From assembly GCA_043758205.1 (NCBI GenBank), contig JAYVNY010000191.1:1-64000 (forward strand): a stretch of 64,000 nt of DNA. The letters are read 5' to 3'. The stretch comes from JANNGC01 sp043758205 (GTDB lineage Bacteria; Verrucomicrobiota; Verrucomicrobiia; Limisphaerales; SIBH01). Position 1 is the first letter of the stretch. Each line of letters starts with the position of its first letter. Below the pieces are notes generated by a model. That model saw nothing but the letters and a program-made list of their open reading frames with translations. It ran no database searches and was not told the origin of the DNA. The position numbers and the translations under genes are program-made. Positions 51,172-60,269 of this stretch are shown here, in pieces.

Positions 51172-51455
51172 CGCGAGGGCGACAGCGCCTGGCCATCAAC
51201 CCTGCTGCACGGCGCGCTGCGGATGCGCTGATACAGCCAGGCCTTGGCAAAGATCCAAGGCCGTTGCACGCTCTTTTCGGAAATGTCCAGAGATGCGGCG
51301 ATTTCGGCGTCTTGCATGCCCATGAAGAATTTCATCTTCACAATTTGCGCTCGCACCGGATCCTCGGCCTGCAATTCCTCCAGGGCTTCGTTCTCGGCCG
51401 GCAGCTTGTCATCCCCCACTTCCACGGCCTGCTCGACGAGGATGTCGGACTGGAT
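51168..51455 (-). pseudogene. ECF sigma-factor relic, region 4 only
   Basis: NEALEELQAEDPVRAQIVKM, KFFMGMQDAEIAASLDISEK, SVQRPWIFAKAWLYQRI matches region 4 of ECF39/TIGR02999-like sigma factors (LAEEDPxxAxLVxxRFF and DWxFAxAWL). Region 2 is missing and the upstream codons are unrelated. Adjoins the integrase fragment. The 276 bases between it and the promoter candidate at 51732 show no gene I can support. Confidence 0.65.
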
Positions 51456-51731
51456 TTCCCATTGAGAAGCTTGGAGGAATTCACCAATTCTTGGCGTGTA
51501 AGAGTAGAATTTGACAAAGCGACCGGGCCTCCGCACCGTCACACCTAAGTTCGGGATTCGGGTCTCACGATAACCGCAGTCGTGTGTGAACATCGCGCTG
51601 CTCAACAACCGGCCAAGTATTTCAAGAAAATCAAGCAAGCGCAGAAGACCCCTGAGAAGAAGCAAGCAGGTTCACTTCTGGGCGGCAGCGTCGCGGGTGC
51701 GCTGCCGCCGTCCCGCTGTCTTCACCTTCAG

Positions 51732-51757
51732 TGTAATTGGGCGCGACCCTCTGCGTC
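51732..51757 (+). promoter_or_regulatory. ECF-type promoter candidate
   Basis: TGTAAT at 51732-51737 and CGTC at 51754-51757, separated by 16 bases, 12 bases before the sigma-factor ATG. A CGTC -10 element is typical of ECF promoters, so autoregulation by the following gene is plausible. Confidence 0.4.
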
Positions 51758-51768
51758 AGCTTGGTTGA

Positions 51769-52314
51769 ATGAGCATGATTGAAAAGCATCTGTTGCAACA
51801 CCTGAACGAGTTCACGGGGTTCGCCCGCAAGCGGCTGGCCGACCCGGAACTCGCCGACGATGCCGTGCAGGAGAGCCTGCTCAAAGCGTTGAAGGCGTCC
51901 GGCACCATGCGCGACACGGAGAACGCGAAGGCGTGGTTCTACCGCATCCTGCGGCGCACCATCATCGACCTGTATCGCCGCCGCGATGTGCAGAAGCGGG
52001 CCGTGGCCCGGATGGAACGCGAACTGGATTCACCGCCGACGCCGGACGAAGAGCGCGTGACGTGCGGCTGTCTTGAGAAGCTGATTCCGACCTTGAAGCC
52101 TGAATACTCAACGCTCGTGCGTCGGCTCGACTTGAATGGCGAGGCGTTGGAACCGGTCGCCGCGAGCCTCGGCATCACGACAAACAATTTGAAAGTCCGG
52201 CTGCATCGCGCCCGCAGGCAGTTGAAGGAGCGCGTCACTCAAACCTGTCGCGTGTGCGCGAAGCACGGCTGCCTCGATTGCACCTGCGACACAATTTCCG
52301 AACGAAAGGACTGA
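51769..52314 (+). CDS. ECF sigma factor with Cys-rich C-terminal tail (CorE-like)
   Basis: 181 residues. Region 2 (FARKRLADPELADDAVQESL, RILRRTIIDLYRRRD) and region 4 (YSTLVRRLDLNGEALEPVAA, SLGITTNNLKVRLHRARRQL). The C-terminus adds Cys160, 163, 168, 171 and 173 (CRVCAKHGCLDCTC), and a Cys pair at 99/101 lies in the inter-region linker. CorE-type ECF sigmas use such cysteines to sense copper or other metals directly, without an anti-sigma factor. The copper ATPase gene starts 3 bases after its stop. Confidence 0.85.
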   Translation: MSMIEKHLLQHLNEFTGFARKRLADPELADDAVQESLLKALKASGTMRDTENAKAWFYRILRRTIIDLYRRRDVQKRAVARMERELDSPPTPDEERVTCGCLEKLIPTLKPEYSTLVRRLDLNGEALEPVAASLGITTNNLKVRLHRARRQLKERVTQTCRVCAKHGCLDCTCDTISERKD

Positions 52315-52317
52315 CTT

Positions 52318-54855
52318 ATGGCCAAAGACCCCATCTGCGGAATGACGGTGGACGAGTCTTCACCGCTGCGTGCCGAGCGCGACGGGCAGACGTTTTACTT
52401 TTGCAGCGAGCACTGCCGACAGAAGTTCGTCGGGCAGACGCGGGCTGGGAAAACGATTCCGCTCACTCCGACCGACACAGGCGGCTGCTGCGGTGGTACG
52501 AAAACCAAACCCGTGACAGGCTCCAACGATTGCTGCGGCGGCAAGCAAGAGCCAACGCAGCACGAACCCGCCGCGCACGAACATTCACAGCACGGGCCCG
52601 CAGCAGTGAAGCCGTCCGCTGCCGCGAAATACTTCTGCCCGATGTGTCCCGGCGTGGAGTCGGACACGCCGGGTGATTGTCCGAAGTGTGGCATGGCGCT
52701 GGAAAGGAATCCGGCGTGGGTTGACCCCGTAGCGGGCAAGGTCATCTACACCTGCCCGATGCACCCCGAAGTGCAACAAGACCATCCCGGCGACTGTCCG
52801 AAGTGTGGGATGGCCTTGGAACCGAAAACCATTTCGGCGGCACCCGAAGAAGAGAATCCCGAACTCACCGATATGACGCGCCGGTTCTGGATTGGCGCGG
52901 CGCTCACGTTCCCCGTGTTCGTGATCGCGATGGCGCACATGATTCCGGCGCTACGTCATCAAGACTGGTTGATGAGTGATGCCTCGCGGTGGATTCAGTT
53001 TGTGTTCTCAACTCCGGTTGTGGCGTGGGCGGGCTGGCCGTTTTTCAAACGCGGTTGGCGTTCCATCGTCCACCGCAGCCTGAACATGTTCACGCTCATC
53101 GCCATTGGCGTCGGCACGGCCTACGTGTTCAGCGCCGTGGCGGTGCTGGCCCCCGGTTTGTTCCCGCCATCGTTCGCGCATGGCGGCAAGGTCGGCCTCT
53201 ACTTCGAGGCGGCGGCGGTGATTATCGTGCTCGTGCTGCTCGGCCAGATGCTCGAACTGCGGGCGCGGAGTAAAACCGGCAACGCTCTTCGCGCACTCTT
53301 GAATCTCGCGCCGACGAAAGCGCGGGTCGTTTTCGGCGGCGACGAAATCGACACGCCCTTGGAACAAGTGCGCGTGGGTCAACAACTTCGCGTGCGCCCC
53401 GGCGAAAAGATTCCGGTCGATGGCGTCGTGCTCGATGGAAAAACTTCCATCGACGAGTCGATGATTACTGGTGAACCGATTCCAGTGGAGAAAAGTGTCG
53501 GCGACAAAGTGACCGGCAGCACGCTCAACACGACGGGCAGCATTCTCGTGCAAGCCGAGCGCGTCGGCAGCGACACCGTGCTCGCCCGCATCGTGCAGAT
53601 GGTCGGCGAAGCGCAACGCAGCCGCGCCCCGATTCAGGCGTTGGCCGACAAAGTGGCCGGATGGTTCGTGCCCGCCGTGCTGGCGATTGCCGTGCTCACG
53701 TTCGTCGCCTGGTTCGTGTGGGGGCCGGAGCCTCGACTAGCCTACGCCATCGTCAATGCCGTCGCCGTGCTCATCATCGCCTGCCCGTGCGCCCTTGGAC
53801 TGGCCACGCCCATGTCCGTGATGGTCGGCGTCGGGCGCGGCGCTCAGTCCGGTGTGCTGATACGCAATGCCGAGGCCATCGAGATGATGGAGAAGGTGAA
53901 CACCGTGGTTGTGGACAAGACCGGCACGCTCACCGAAGGCAAGCCGCGCCTCACGCAAGTTCTCCCGGTCAACGGCGTGCGCGAAGATGAACTGTTGCTG
54001 GCCGCTGCTTCGGTTGAACAGCGCAGTGAACACCCACTGGCGTCTGCGATTGTTCTGGGCGCGAAGGAGCGCGGTGTGAAGGCGCAGCCCGTCGTTGATT
54101 TTCAGTCCATCACTGGCGGCGGAGTAGTCGCCAAGTTGGGCAACAAGGAAATCGCGGTGGGCAAACTCAAATTCTTGCAAGAGCGCGGCGTGACCGGACT
54201 GGAAACCGTCGAGCAGCAAGCGAGCGTGTTTCAAGCCGAAGGACAGACCGCGATGTTCGTCGCCATCAACGGCCAGCCTGCGGGTGTCATCGTCGTCGCC
54301 GACCCCATCAAGAAGTCCACGCCGGAAGCCATCGAACAACTGCACCGGCTCGGTTTGAAAATCATCATGCTCACCGGCGACAACGAGCGCACCGCCCGCG
54401 CCGTCGCGCAGAAACTCGGCATTGACGAAGTGGAAGCGGGTGTTGAACCGGCGCGAAAGCACGAGCGCATCCAACAACTCCGGCAGCAGGGCCGCATCGT
54501 GGCGATGGCCGGTGATGGCATCAACGACGCGCCAGCACTCGCCGCCGCGCATGTCGGCATCGCAATGGGCACCGGCACTGATGTCGCAATGGAGAGCGCG
54601 GGCATCACGCTCGTCCAAGGCGACCTGCGGGCCATCGCGAAGGCCATCACGCTCAGTCGTTCGATGATGCGAAACATCCGGCAGAATCTTTTCTTCGCTT
54701 TCATCTACAACGCGCTTGGCATTCCGCTCGCCGCCGGTGCGCTCTACCCGTTCTTCGGCGTGCTGCTCAGTCCCATCATCGCAGGTGCGGCGATGAGCCT
54801 GAGTTCCGTCTCGGTCATCTCGAACGCGCTGCGGCTACGGCGGGTGAATCTGTAG
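52318..54855 (+). CDS. Copper-translocating P1B-type ATPase with YHS and two heavy-metal-binding domains
   Basis: 845 residues. N-terminus: YHS/TRASH domain (KDPICGMTVDESSPLRAERD then FYFCSEHCRQKF), a His/Cys-rich linker (residues about 58-100), then two CPMC/CPMH-type heavy-metal-binding domains (YFCPMCPGVESDTPGDCPKC and YTCPMHPEVQQDHPGDCPKC). No HMA domain. Membrane core with CPC at 489-491, phospho-Asp D533 in DKTGTLTEG, SEHPLA, GDGINDAP and the Cu-type YN/MSLSS of the last helices (IYNALGIPLAAG; MSLSSVSVISNALRL). Exports Cu(I) from the cytoplasm. In an operon with the ECF sigma factor. Confidence 0.95.
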   Translation: MAKDPICGMTVDESSPLRAERDGQTFYFCSEHCRQKFVGQTRAGKTIPLTPTDTGGCCGGTKTKPVTGSNDCCGGKQEPTQHEPAAHEHSQHGPAAVKPSAAAKYFCPMCPGVESDTPGDCPKCGMALERNPAWVDPVAGKVIYTCPMHPEVQQDHPGDCPKCGMALEPKTISAAPEEENPELTDMTRRFWIGAALTFPVFVIAMAHMIPALRHQDWLMSDASRWIQFVFSTPVVAWAGWPFFKRGWRSIVHRSLNMFTLIAIGVGTAYVFSAVAVLAPGLFPPSFAHGGKVGLYFEAAAVIIVLVLLGQMLELRARSKTGNALRALLNLAPTKARVVFGGDEIDTPLEQVRVGQQLRVRPGEKIPVDGVVLDGKTSIDESMITGEPIPVEKSVGDKVTGSTLNTTGSILVQAERVGSDTVLARIVQMVGEAQRSRAPIQALADKVAGWFVPAVLAIAVLTFVAWFVWGPEPRLAYAIVNAVAVLIIACPCALGLATPMSVMVGVGRGAQSGVLIRNAEAIEMMEKVNTVVVDKTGTLTEGKPRLTQVLPVNGVREDELLLAAASVEQRSEHPLASAIVLGAKERGVKAQPVVDFQSITGGGVVAKLGNKEIAVGKLKFLQERGVTGLETVEQQASVFQAEGQTAMFVAINGQPAGVIVVADPIKKSTPEAIEQLHRLGLKIIMLTGDNERTARAVAQKLGIDEVEAGVEPARKHERIQQLRQQGRIVAMAGDGINDAPALAAAHVGIAMGTGTDVAMESAGITLVQGDLRAIAKAITLSRSMMRNIRQNLFFAFIYNALGIPLAAGALYPFFGVLLSPIIAGAAMSLSSVSVISNALRLRRVNL

Positions 54856-55236
54856 GGAGGCTCGACTCCGTGGATAATTTTGGAACCAAGCGGCGCATTT
54901 GGCTGGCTGGCTTGCACAACCGTCTTTTTCAGGCAGCCCGTTGGCCGATGGGTTCAACGACGGCGTTCGTCGGCCAAGGCGAAGAACTCCGGCACGCACC
55001 ACACTCCGGTGGTGTGTGCGCGGGAGCGCGATGTGGACGGGGAATGTTCGCGCGCTCCTGTGCGTCGCTTTTCCCCTCGCCGTTCGTTTTGGTTCACCAA
55101 GGTCAGTCCATATTTTCCTTCCCGGCGCAATCTGGTTCACTCCGTCCGTGCTCGGCGATTGAAAAAAGGCCCATCAAAAAAGATGAACTGATTTACTCCG
55201 AACTCGCGCGCCTCCACCCTGACCGCAGACAACTGC
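54856..55236 (+). other. Non-coding gap between the copper operon and the AraC regulator gene
   Basis: 381 bases. No gene is supported on either strand; the open frames here lack codon bias. A weak palindrome around CACCACACTCCGGTGGTGTG (about 55000-55020) lies 150 bases after the ATPase stop and may be a transcription boundary. Confidence 0.5.
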
Positions 55237-56259
55237 ATGAAAGCCAATCAAGCGAGCGGGACGAGCAAGCACCGACCCCGGCGGGGAGATGATTCTGGCG
55301 CGGGCGACGCTTGGTGCCAACTGCTGGGCCTAAACGACCAACTCCGCTTCGAACCGCATGACATCGCCGCGCAACTCGACGCGCGCGGGCGCTACGATGT
55401 ACCGCTCGACGAGGAATTTCCGCTGCTCATCAAACTCTTTCGCTACACCTCGCGGCGGCACACGCGCGGCGCGACGTGGCACGAGCGGCTCGAGCTGTTT
55501 CTGCCGCTGGACGGCCCGGCGCGCTTCCGCATGGGCGAGCAGGAAGTCGAGTTGCAGGCGGGCGAACTGCTCGTGGTGGACAATCTCAAGCTGCATCACG
55601 TCGTGGATTTTCCGGGCTTCGACACGCGCGTCATCGTCATCAGCTTTCTGCCGGAGTTCGTGTACAGTCTCGGCTCGCCGTCTCACGACTACGCCTTCCT
55701 GCTGCCGTTTTACTCGAAGGTCGAGCGGCGTCCGCATGTCGTGCGGAGCACCGACGCCGCGGCTCCGGAGGTGCATGGGGCACTGGTGCGATTGTTGCAA
55801 TGTTACTTCGGCGGCGCGGCCAAACCGTTTTATGAGGCCGGCTCGAAGGCGTTTCTGCTCGAACTGCTCTACCATCTCGCCGCGCACTTCCGCGCCTCGG
55901 CGGTGGTGAAATGGGAATTCATGCGCCAGCAGGAACGGTCGTTGCGGCTCAAGAAACTTTTCGATCACATCAGCGCGCGCGCGGCGGAAAAACTCTCCGT
56001 CGGCGCGGCGGCGCGGCTCGTCGGGATGAGCGCGCCGCAATTCATGAAGACCTTCAAGCAGGTCGCGGGCATGACGCTCGTCGCGTACCTGAATCACGTC
56101 CGCCTCGCCCGCGCCGCGCGCCTGCTGCGCGAGACGAATCGCTCCATCGCCGACATCGCCGACGCGACGGGCTTCTCCGACCAGAGCTATTTCGACAAGC
56201 GGTTCAAGCGGGCCTTCGGACTGACGCCGAAGACGTTTCGCGCGGAGGCCGTCCGGTAA
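55237..56259 (+). CDS. AraC-family transcriptional regulator
   Basis: 340 residues. N-terminal cupin-like sensing domain (FRMGEQEVELQAGELLVVDN, KLHHVVDFPGF), then the C-terminal double HTH: AARLVGMSAPQFMKTFKQVA and the second recognition part IADIADATGFSDQSYFDKRF then KRAFGLTPKTFRAE. This architecture is typical of regulators of carbohydrate use. It lies 67 bases upstream of a glycosidase locus on the same strand and is probably its activator. Confidence 0.92.
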   Translation: MKANQASGTSKHRPRRGDDSGAGDAWCQLLGLNDQLRFEPHDIAAQLDARGRYDVPLDEEFPLLIKLFRYTSRRHTRGATWHERLELFLPLDGPARFRMGEQEVELQAGELLVVDNLKLHHVVDFPGFDTRVIVISFLPEFVYSLGSPSHDYAFLLPFYSKVERRPHVVRSTDAAAPEVHGALVRLLQCYFGGAAKPFYEAGSKAFLLELLYHLAAHFRASAVVKWEFMRQQERSLRLKKLFDHISARAAEKLSVGAAARLVGMSAPQFMKTFKQVAGMTLVAYLNHVRLARAARLLRETNRSIADIADATGFSDQSYFDKRFKRAFGLTPKTFRAEAVR

Positions 56260-56326
56260 ATTTCGTCCAACATTTCACGCGGCCTTGTCCTAGTCGTGCA
56301 GTCAGGCTTCAGCCAGTTTCGCCGGC

Positions 56327-57745
56327 ATGAACCCGTTTCGCATCGCCATCGTGCTCGCCTTGGGCTGCCTCATCGCCGCCGCCGCGCCTCTGCCGCGCCT
56401 CAAGGTCTCCGCCAATCGTCGCTTTCTTGTCACCGCCGACGGCCAGCCGTTCTTCTATCTGGGCGACACGACGTGGGAACTCTTTCATCGCCTGAATCGT
56501 GAGGAGGCGATCCAGCTGTTCGAGAATCGCGCGGCGCGAAAGTTCAACGTGCTCCAGTCCGTCGCCATCGCGGAACTCGAAGGCCACACCGATCCGAACG
56601 CCTACGGCCATCGGCCGTTCGTCGATCTCGACGTGACCAAGCCGGACGTGAAGGACGGCCCGGCCAATGATTACTGGGACCATGTGGACTTCATCGTGCG
56701 CGAGGCGAACGCGCGCGGACTCTACATCGGCTTCCTGCCGACGTGGGGCCGCTTCTGGCATGACACGAATCAGGGTCGCAAACCGCTCTTCACCGTCGCC
56801 AACGCCGAGACCTACGGCGAGTGGCTCGGCCAACGATACAAGGACGCGGGCCTAATCTGGATTCTCGGCGGCGACCGGGGCGTGGACAACGACGAGCAGA
56901 AAGAAATCATCCGTGCGATGGCGAAGGGCTTGCGCAAGGGCGACGGCGGCAATCATCTGATCACACTTCATCCGAACGGCGGTTCCGGCTCGTCGAAAAC
57001 TTTCCACGACGACGCGTGGCTCGACTTCAACATGCGGCAGAACGGTCACGGCACCGAATTCACCGGGCGCTACGATCAGACGCGCGCCGATTACGACCGC
57101 ACGCCCGTCAAGCCGGTCCTTGATGGCGAGCCGATTTACGAAGATCATCCCGTGTCCTTCAATGCGAAGAGCCTCGGTCACTCCATCGCCGCCGACGTGC
57201 GCCGTCCGCTCTATTGGGATTTGTTCGGCGGCGCCTTCGGCCACACCTACGGGCATCACTCGGTCTGGCAGATGTGGTCGCCGGGCAAGGGACCGATCAA
57301 CAACCCGCTTCTGCCGTGGAGCGACGCCATCAACCAACCCGGCGCGGCGCAGATGCAGCATGGCCGCGCGCTCATGGAATCGCGCCCGTTCCTCACCCGC
57401 ATCCCGGACGACTCGGTGCTCGTCACGGACCTCGTGGCGACGAGCGTGCCCGGCACCGGCACGCGGCACTTCGCCGCCACGCGCGACGAGTCGGGCAGCT
57501 ACGCGATGGTCTATGCCCCGGTGGGGCGCGCGTTCAAAGTCCACATGGAGAAGATCACCGGCGCGCAGGTGAAGGCGTGGTGGTTCAATCCGCGCGACGG
57601 CTCGGCGAAACTTCTCGGCGAATTTCCGAACACGGGCGAACGCGAGTTTCTTTCCCCCGACAAGGGCGAGCACCTCGACTGGGTGCTGGTCCTGGATGAC
57701 GCAGCGAAGAATTTTCCCGCGCCGGGCAAACTGCTCAAGCCATGA
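56327..57745 (+). CDS. GH140-like (DUF4038) glycoside hydrolase
   Basis: 472 residues. Signal peptide MNPFRIAIVLALGCLIAAAA, then LKVSANRRFLVTADGQPFFY, LGDTTWELFHRLNREEAIQL, LGGDRGVDNDEQKEII, LDGEPIYEDHP with the candidate nucleophile Glu and YWDLFGGAFGHTYGHHSVWQ. The C-terminus has a collagen-binding-like domain (AWWFNPRDGSAKLLGEFPNT). GH140 enzymes cleave apiose from rhamnogalacturonan II. With the GH28 gene downstream this suggests pectin breakdown. Overlaps the next gene by 4 bases. Confidence 0.88.
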   Translation: MNPFRIAIVLALGCLIAAAAPLPRLKVSANRRFLVTADGQPFFYLGDTTWELFHRLNREEAIQLFENRAARKFNVLQSVAIAELEGHTDPNAYGHRPFVDLDVTKPDVKDGPANDYWDHVDFIVREANARGLYIGFLPTWGRFWHDTNQGRKPLFTVANAETYGEWLGQRYKDAGLIWILGGDRGVDNDEQKEIIRAMAKGLRKGDGGNHLITLHPNGGSGSSKTFHDDAWLDFNMRQNGHGTEFTGRYDQTRADYDRTPVKPVLDGEPIYEDHPVSFNAKSLGHSIAADVRRPLYWDLFGGAFGHTYGHHSVWQMWSPGKGPINNPLLPWSDAINQPGAAQMQHGRALMESRPFLTRIPDDSVLVTDLVATSVPGTGTRHFAATRDESGSYAMVYAPVGRAFKVHMEKITGAQVKAWWFNPRDGSAKLLGEFPNTGEREFLSPDKGEHLDWVLVLDDAAKNFPAPGKLLKP

Positions 57746-58500
57746 GCAAGACCTTCAGAAGCGGCCTCTTGCTGTTCGTCTCAATGGCGGCGCTGGCGGC
57801 GGCGGATGAACCGCTGCCTCGTTACCACGAACTGCGCCTCTACACCGTCGCGTCGAACAAAATGGACGGCGTGCTGGAACGCTTCCGGGAAACAGTCGAT
57901 CCGGTGCGGCAAAAGCACGGCATCCGGACTGTGGGCTACTGGACCGCGCCGGGGACCACGAACGGCGGCACGTTCGCGTATCTGATGGCGGCCGCGAGCA
58001 AGGAAGAATTGCAGAAGCAGGAGAAGGCGTTCGGTGCCGACGCGCAGTTCAAGGAAGGCTACGCGGCGTCGAATCAGAAGCACGGCAAGAACGTGGACAA
58101 AATTGTGGCGCTGCCGCTCGCCGTGGACGCGACGGCGACGTTTGACTTCGCGGCGTCCGCCAGGCCGCGCGCTTTCGACCTGCGCGTTTACTCCGTGCTG
58201 CCCGGCAAGCTCGACAAGTTCCGCAATCGCTGGCGTGATTTCGCGGTAGCAATCTACGAACGGCACGGCCTGCACAGCGTCGGTTGGTGGGTGGCGGAGA
58301 AGAAGGACGCGGACGGCCACGATCAATTCGTCTGCCTGCTCGCCGGTGACAGCGTCGCGGCGATTCAGAAATCCATCAGCGAATTTCATCAGGACGCCGA
58401 GTGGCAGCGCGTCGAGAAAGACACCGAGCAGAACGGCAAGCTGCGCAGCGGAGTAACGGCGCACAAACTAACTCCTACGGACTTCTCCAAGTTGAAATGA
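57742..58500 (+). CDS. NIPSNAP-family protein, exported
   Basis: 252 residues with signal peptide (SGLLLFVSMAALAAADEP). Two ferredoxin-like NIPSNAP units: YHELRLYTVASNKMDGVLER (residues about 26-130) and FDLRVYSVLPGKLDKFRNRW (about 150-245). Family members bind small ligands or proteins; no enzyme activity is known to me. NIPSNAP genes commonly sit in Verrucomicrobiota/Planctomycetes carbohydrate loci. Starts inside the GH140 stop (ATGA). Confidence 0.85.
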   Translation: MSKTFRSGLLLFVSMAALAAADEPLPRYHELRLYTVASNKMDGVLERFRETVDPVRQKHGIRTVGYWTAPGTTNGGTFAYLMAAASKEELQKQEKAFGADAQFKEGYAASNQKHGKNVDKIVALPLAVDATATFDFAASARPRAFDLRVYSVLPGKLDKFRNRWRDFAVAIYERHGLHSVGWWVAEKKDADGHDQFVCLLAGDSVAAIQKSISEFHQDAEWQRVEKDTEQNGKLRSGVTAHKLTPTDFSKLK

Positions 58501-58635
58501 AATCCATCCTTGTTGCTCTCACACTCACGTTCGCCGCGGCGCGAGCGCAAGAAGGTGGACGGAAAAGTTCGCATTACGCGCCAAGGCTCCAATGAACGGA
58601 TTAGCGGAATGCTCGTCCAACTCGCCACCGATTGA
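58497..58635 (+). pseudogene. Relic of an exported protein gene (signal peptide then frameshift)
   Basis: Begins with an ATGA overlap with the NIPSNAP stop: MKSILVALTLTFAAARAQEG, then, only after a frameshift, KKVDGKVRITRQGSNERISG, MLVQLATD and stop. Original gene unknown. It looks like the start of a deleted operon member. Confidence 0.55.
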
Positions 58636-58653
58636 CCCAATTGACTCGCAACC

Positions 58654-59832
58654 ATGAACACATCAACTCCAAACTTGAACCGTCGGGACTTCACCAAAAC
58701 CACGCTGCTCGCGGGTGCCGCCCTCGCGTCGGGCGCGCTCAGCACCTTCGCCGCAGACGCGCCGACGAAACGCATCCGCACCGGGCTGATTGGCTGTGGC
58801 AGTGTTTCAAATCAGTATCTGCCGCAGCTCACCCAGTCGCCGTTCGTGGAAGTCGTGAGCCTGTGCGACATCCGCCACGAGCGCGCGAAGAAGCAGGGCG
58901 AGCGATTCAAAGTGGCGAACACGTACCCGAACATCGACGCGATGCTCGCGGGCGTGCCGTTCGATTTCCTCGTGGACACCACGGACATGCAGGAGCACGA
59001 GAAAATAAATCGTCGCGCGCTCGAAGCGGGCAAACATGTCTGGAGCGAGAAACCGATTGCGAACTCGCTGGCCGCGGGACAGAAGCTCCTCGCGCTGGCG
59101 CTCAAGAAGAATCTGCGGCTGTGGGGTGCGCCCATCACGGTGCAGAGTCCGCAGTTCGCGTTCATGGCGAAGCAACTGGCGGCTGGCAAACTCGGTCGCG
59201 TCGCGGCGGCCCACGCGGATTATGGGCACGAGGGACCGAACTGGTCTTCCTTCTTTTACGAGAAGGGCGGCGGCTCGATGCCGGATCTCGCGGTGTACAA
59301 TCTGACTTCACTCACCGGGTTGCTCGGCCCTGCGAAGCACGTCAGCGCGATGTTGAGCATCGTCACCCCGGAGCGGGAGATTCGCGACAAAGGCAAAATC
59401 AAAGTGACCGAGGAAGACAACGCCATGGTGTTGCTCGACCACGGCCACGGCGTCATCTCGCATGTGCAGTCGGGCTTCAATTATTTCAACCCGCACGGCC
59501 ACGACGGCAGCCAGGAGACGCGGCACACGATCAGCATCGTCGGCTCGACCGGCTTCCTGGGAATGGTGGGCTACGACTGGGCGCCGCTCGGCGTGGACTT
59601 CGCGACAAAGGATGCGCCGAAGATGGAGCGGCACGCCACCGACGCACAGGGCTACGTCTGGCAGCAGGGCGCGGTGCTTGCGGCGGAATGCCTCGTCACT
59701 GGCAAGGAACTGCTCGTCACGCCGGAACAGGCGCTGCATGTCCTGGAGATCATCACCGCCGCACGCGAGTCGTCGCTCACGGGAAAACGCATTAAACTTA
59801 GTTCCACATTCAAGTGGCCCGTGGTCGGTTGA
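58654..59832 (+). CDS. Tat-exported Gfo/Idh/MocA-family oxidoreductase
   Basis: 392 residues. Twin-arginine signal NLNRRDFTKTTLLAGAALAS, Rossmann nucleotide-binding RTGLIGCGSVSNQYLP, the EKP motif in HVWSEKPIANSLAAGQKLLA and the substrate-side region SFFYEKGGGSMPDLAVYNLT. Uses a nicotinamide cofactor to oxidise or reduce sugars. Such enzymes exported by Tat act on released sugars in the periplasm. Confidence 0.92.
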   Translation: MNTSTPNLNRRDFTKTTLLAGAALASGALSTFAADAPTKRIRTGLIGCGSVSNQYLPQLTQSPFVEVVSLCDIRHERAKKQGERFKVANTYPNIDAMLAGVPFDFLVDTTDMQEHEKINRRALEAGKHVWSEKPIANSLAAGQKLLALALKKNLRLWGAPITVQSPQFAFMAKQLAAGKLGRVAAAHADYGHEGPNWSSFFYEKGGGSMPDLAVYNLTSLTGLLGPAKHVSAMLSIVTPEREIRDKGKIKVTEEDNAMVLLDHGHGVISHVQSGFNYFNPHGHDGSQETRHTISIVGSTGFLGMVGYDWAPLGVDFATKDAPKMERHATDAQGYVWQQGAVLAAECLVTGKELLVTPEQALHVLEIITAARESSLTGKRIKLSSTFKWPVVG

Positions 59833-59930
59833 TTGCTCAACAGAGGCAACGACCAACCGGGGCAAGTTGTAGGTTCATAGAAGACATCAAGAAGACTCAG
59901 ATTCGCAGCCGGGATGCAAATACCTCAGAG

Positions 59931-60269
59931 ATGAAATCACCGAAACCATGTCGTCGCGCCTTGGCCAATCGCGAAGCCGTGTCGTTCACGCCCGCCGCCG
60001 GACGGGAACCCGCGTGCGTGGCGGCCGCAGGCGACGACGTCTTCACCGGCGGCTGGAAAGAACGCGGACGCATCGGCGTGAACCGCCTGAGCGACGACGC
60101 GGAAGTGGGTGTGTTCGACCCCGGCGAAACTGTCGGTGGCAACAAGAACACCGGCTGGATGGACGTGATGACCGGCATCACCGCGCACTGCCGCAAGAAC
60201 GGCGAGTATCTGGTGTTCGTCGAGGAAGACTACAAGGCGAAGGTTTTGCTGTATCGATGGAAGCCATGA
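59931..60269 (+). pseudogene. C-terminal fragment of an exported propeller-like protein
   Basis: The frame from 59931 reads AAGDDVFTGGWKERGRIGVN, RLSDDAEVGVFDPGETVGGN, KNTGWMDVMTGITAHCRKNG and EYLVFVEEDYKAKVLLYRWK, the end of large NHL-like exported proteins, but with no signal, start or propeller blades. Its stop overlaps the ATG of the GH28 gene (ATGA), so the frame may be translated. Confidence 0.6.
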
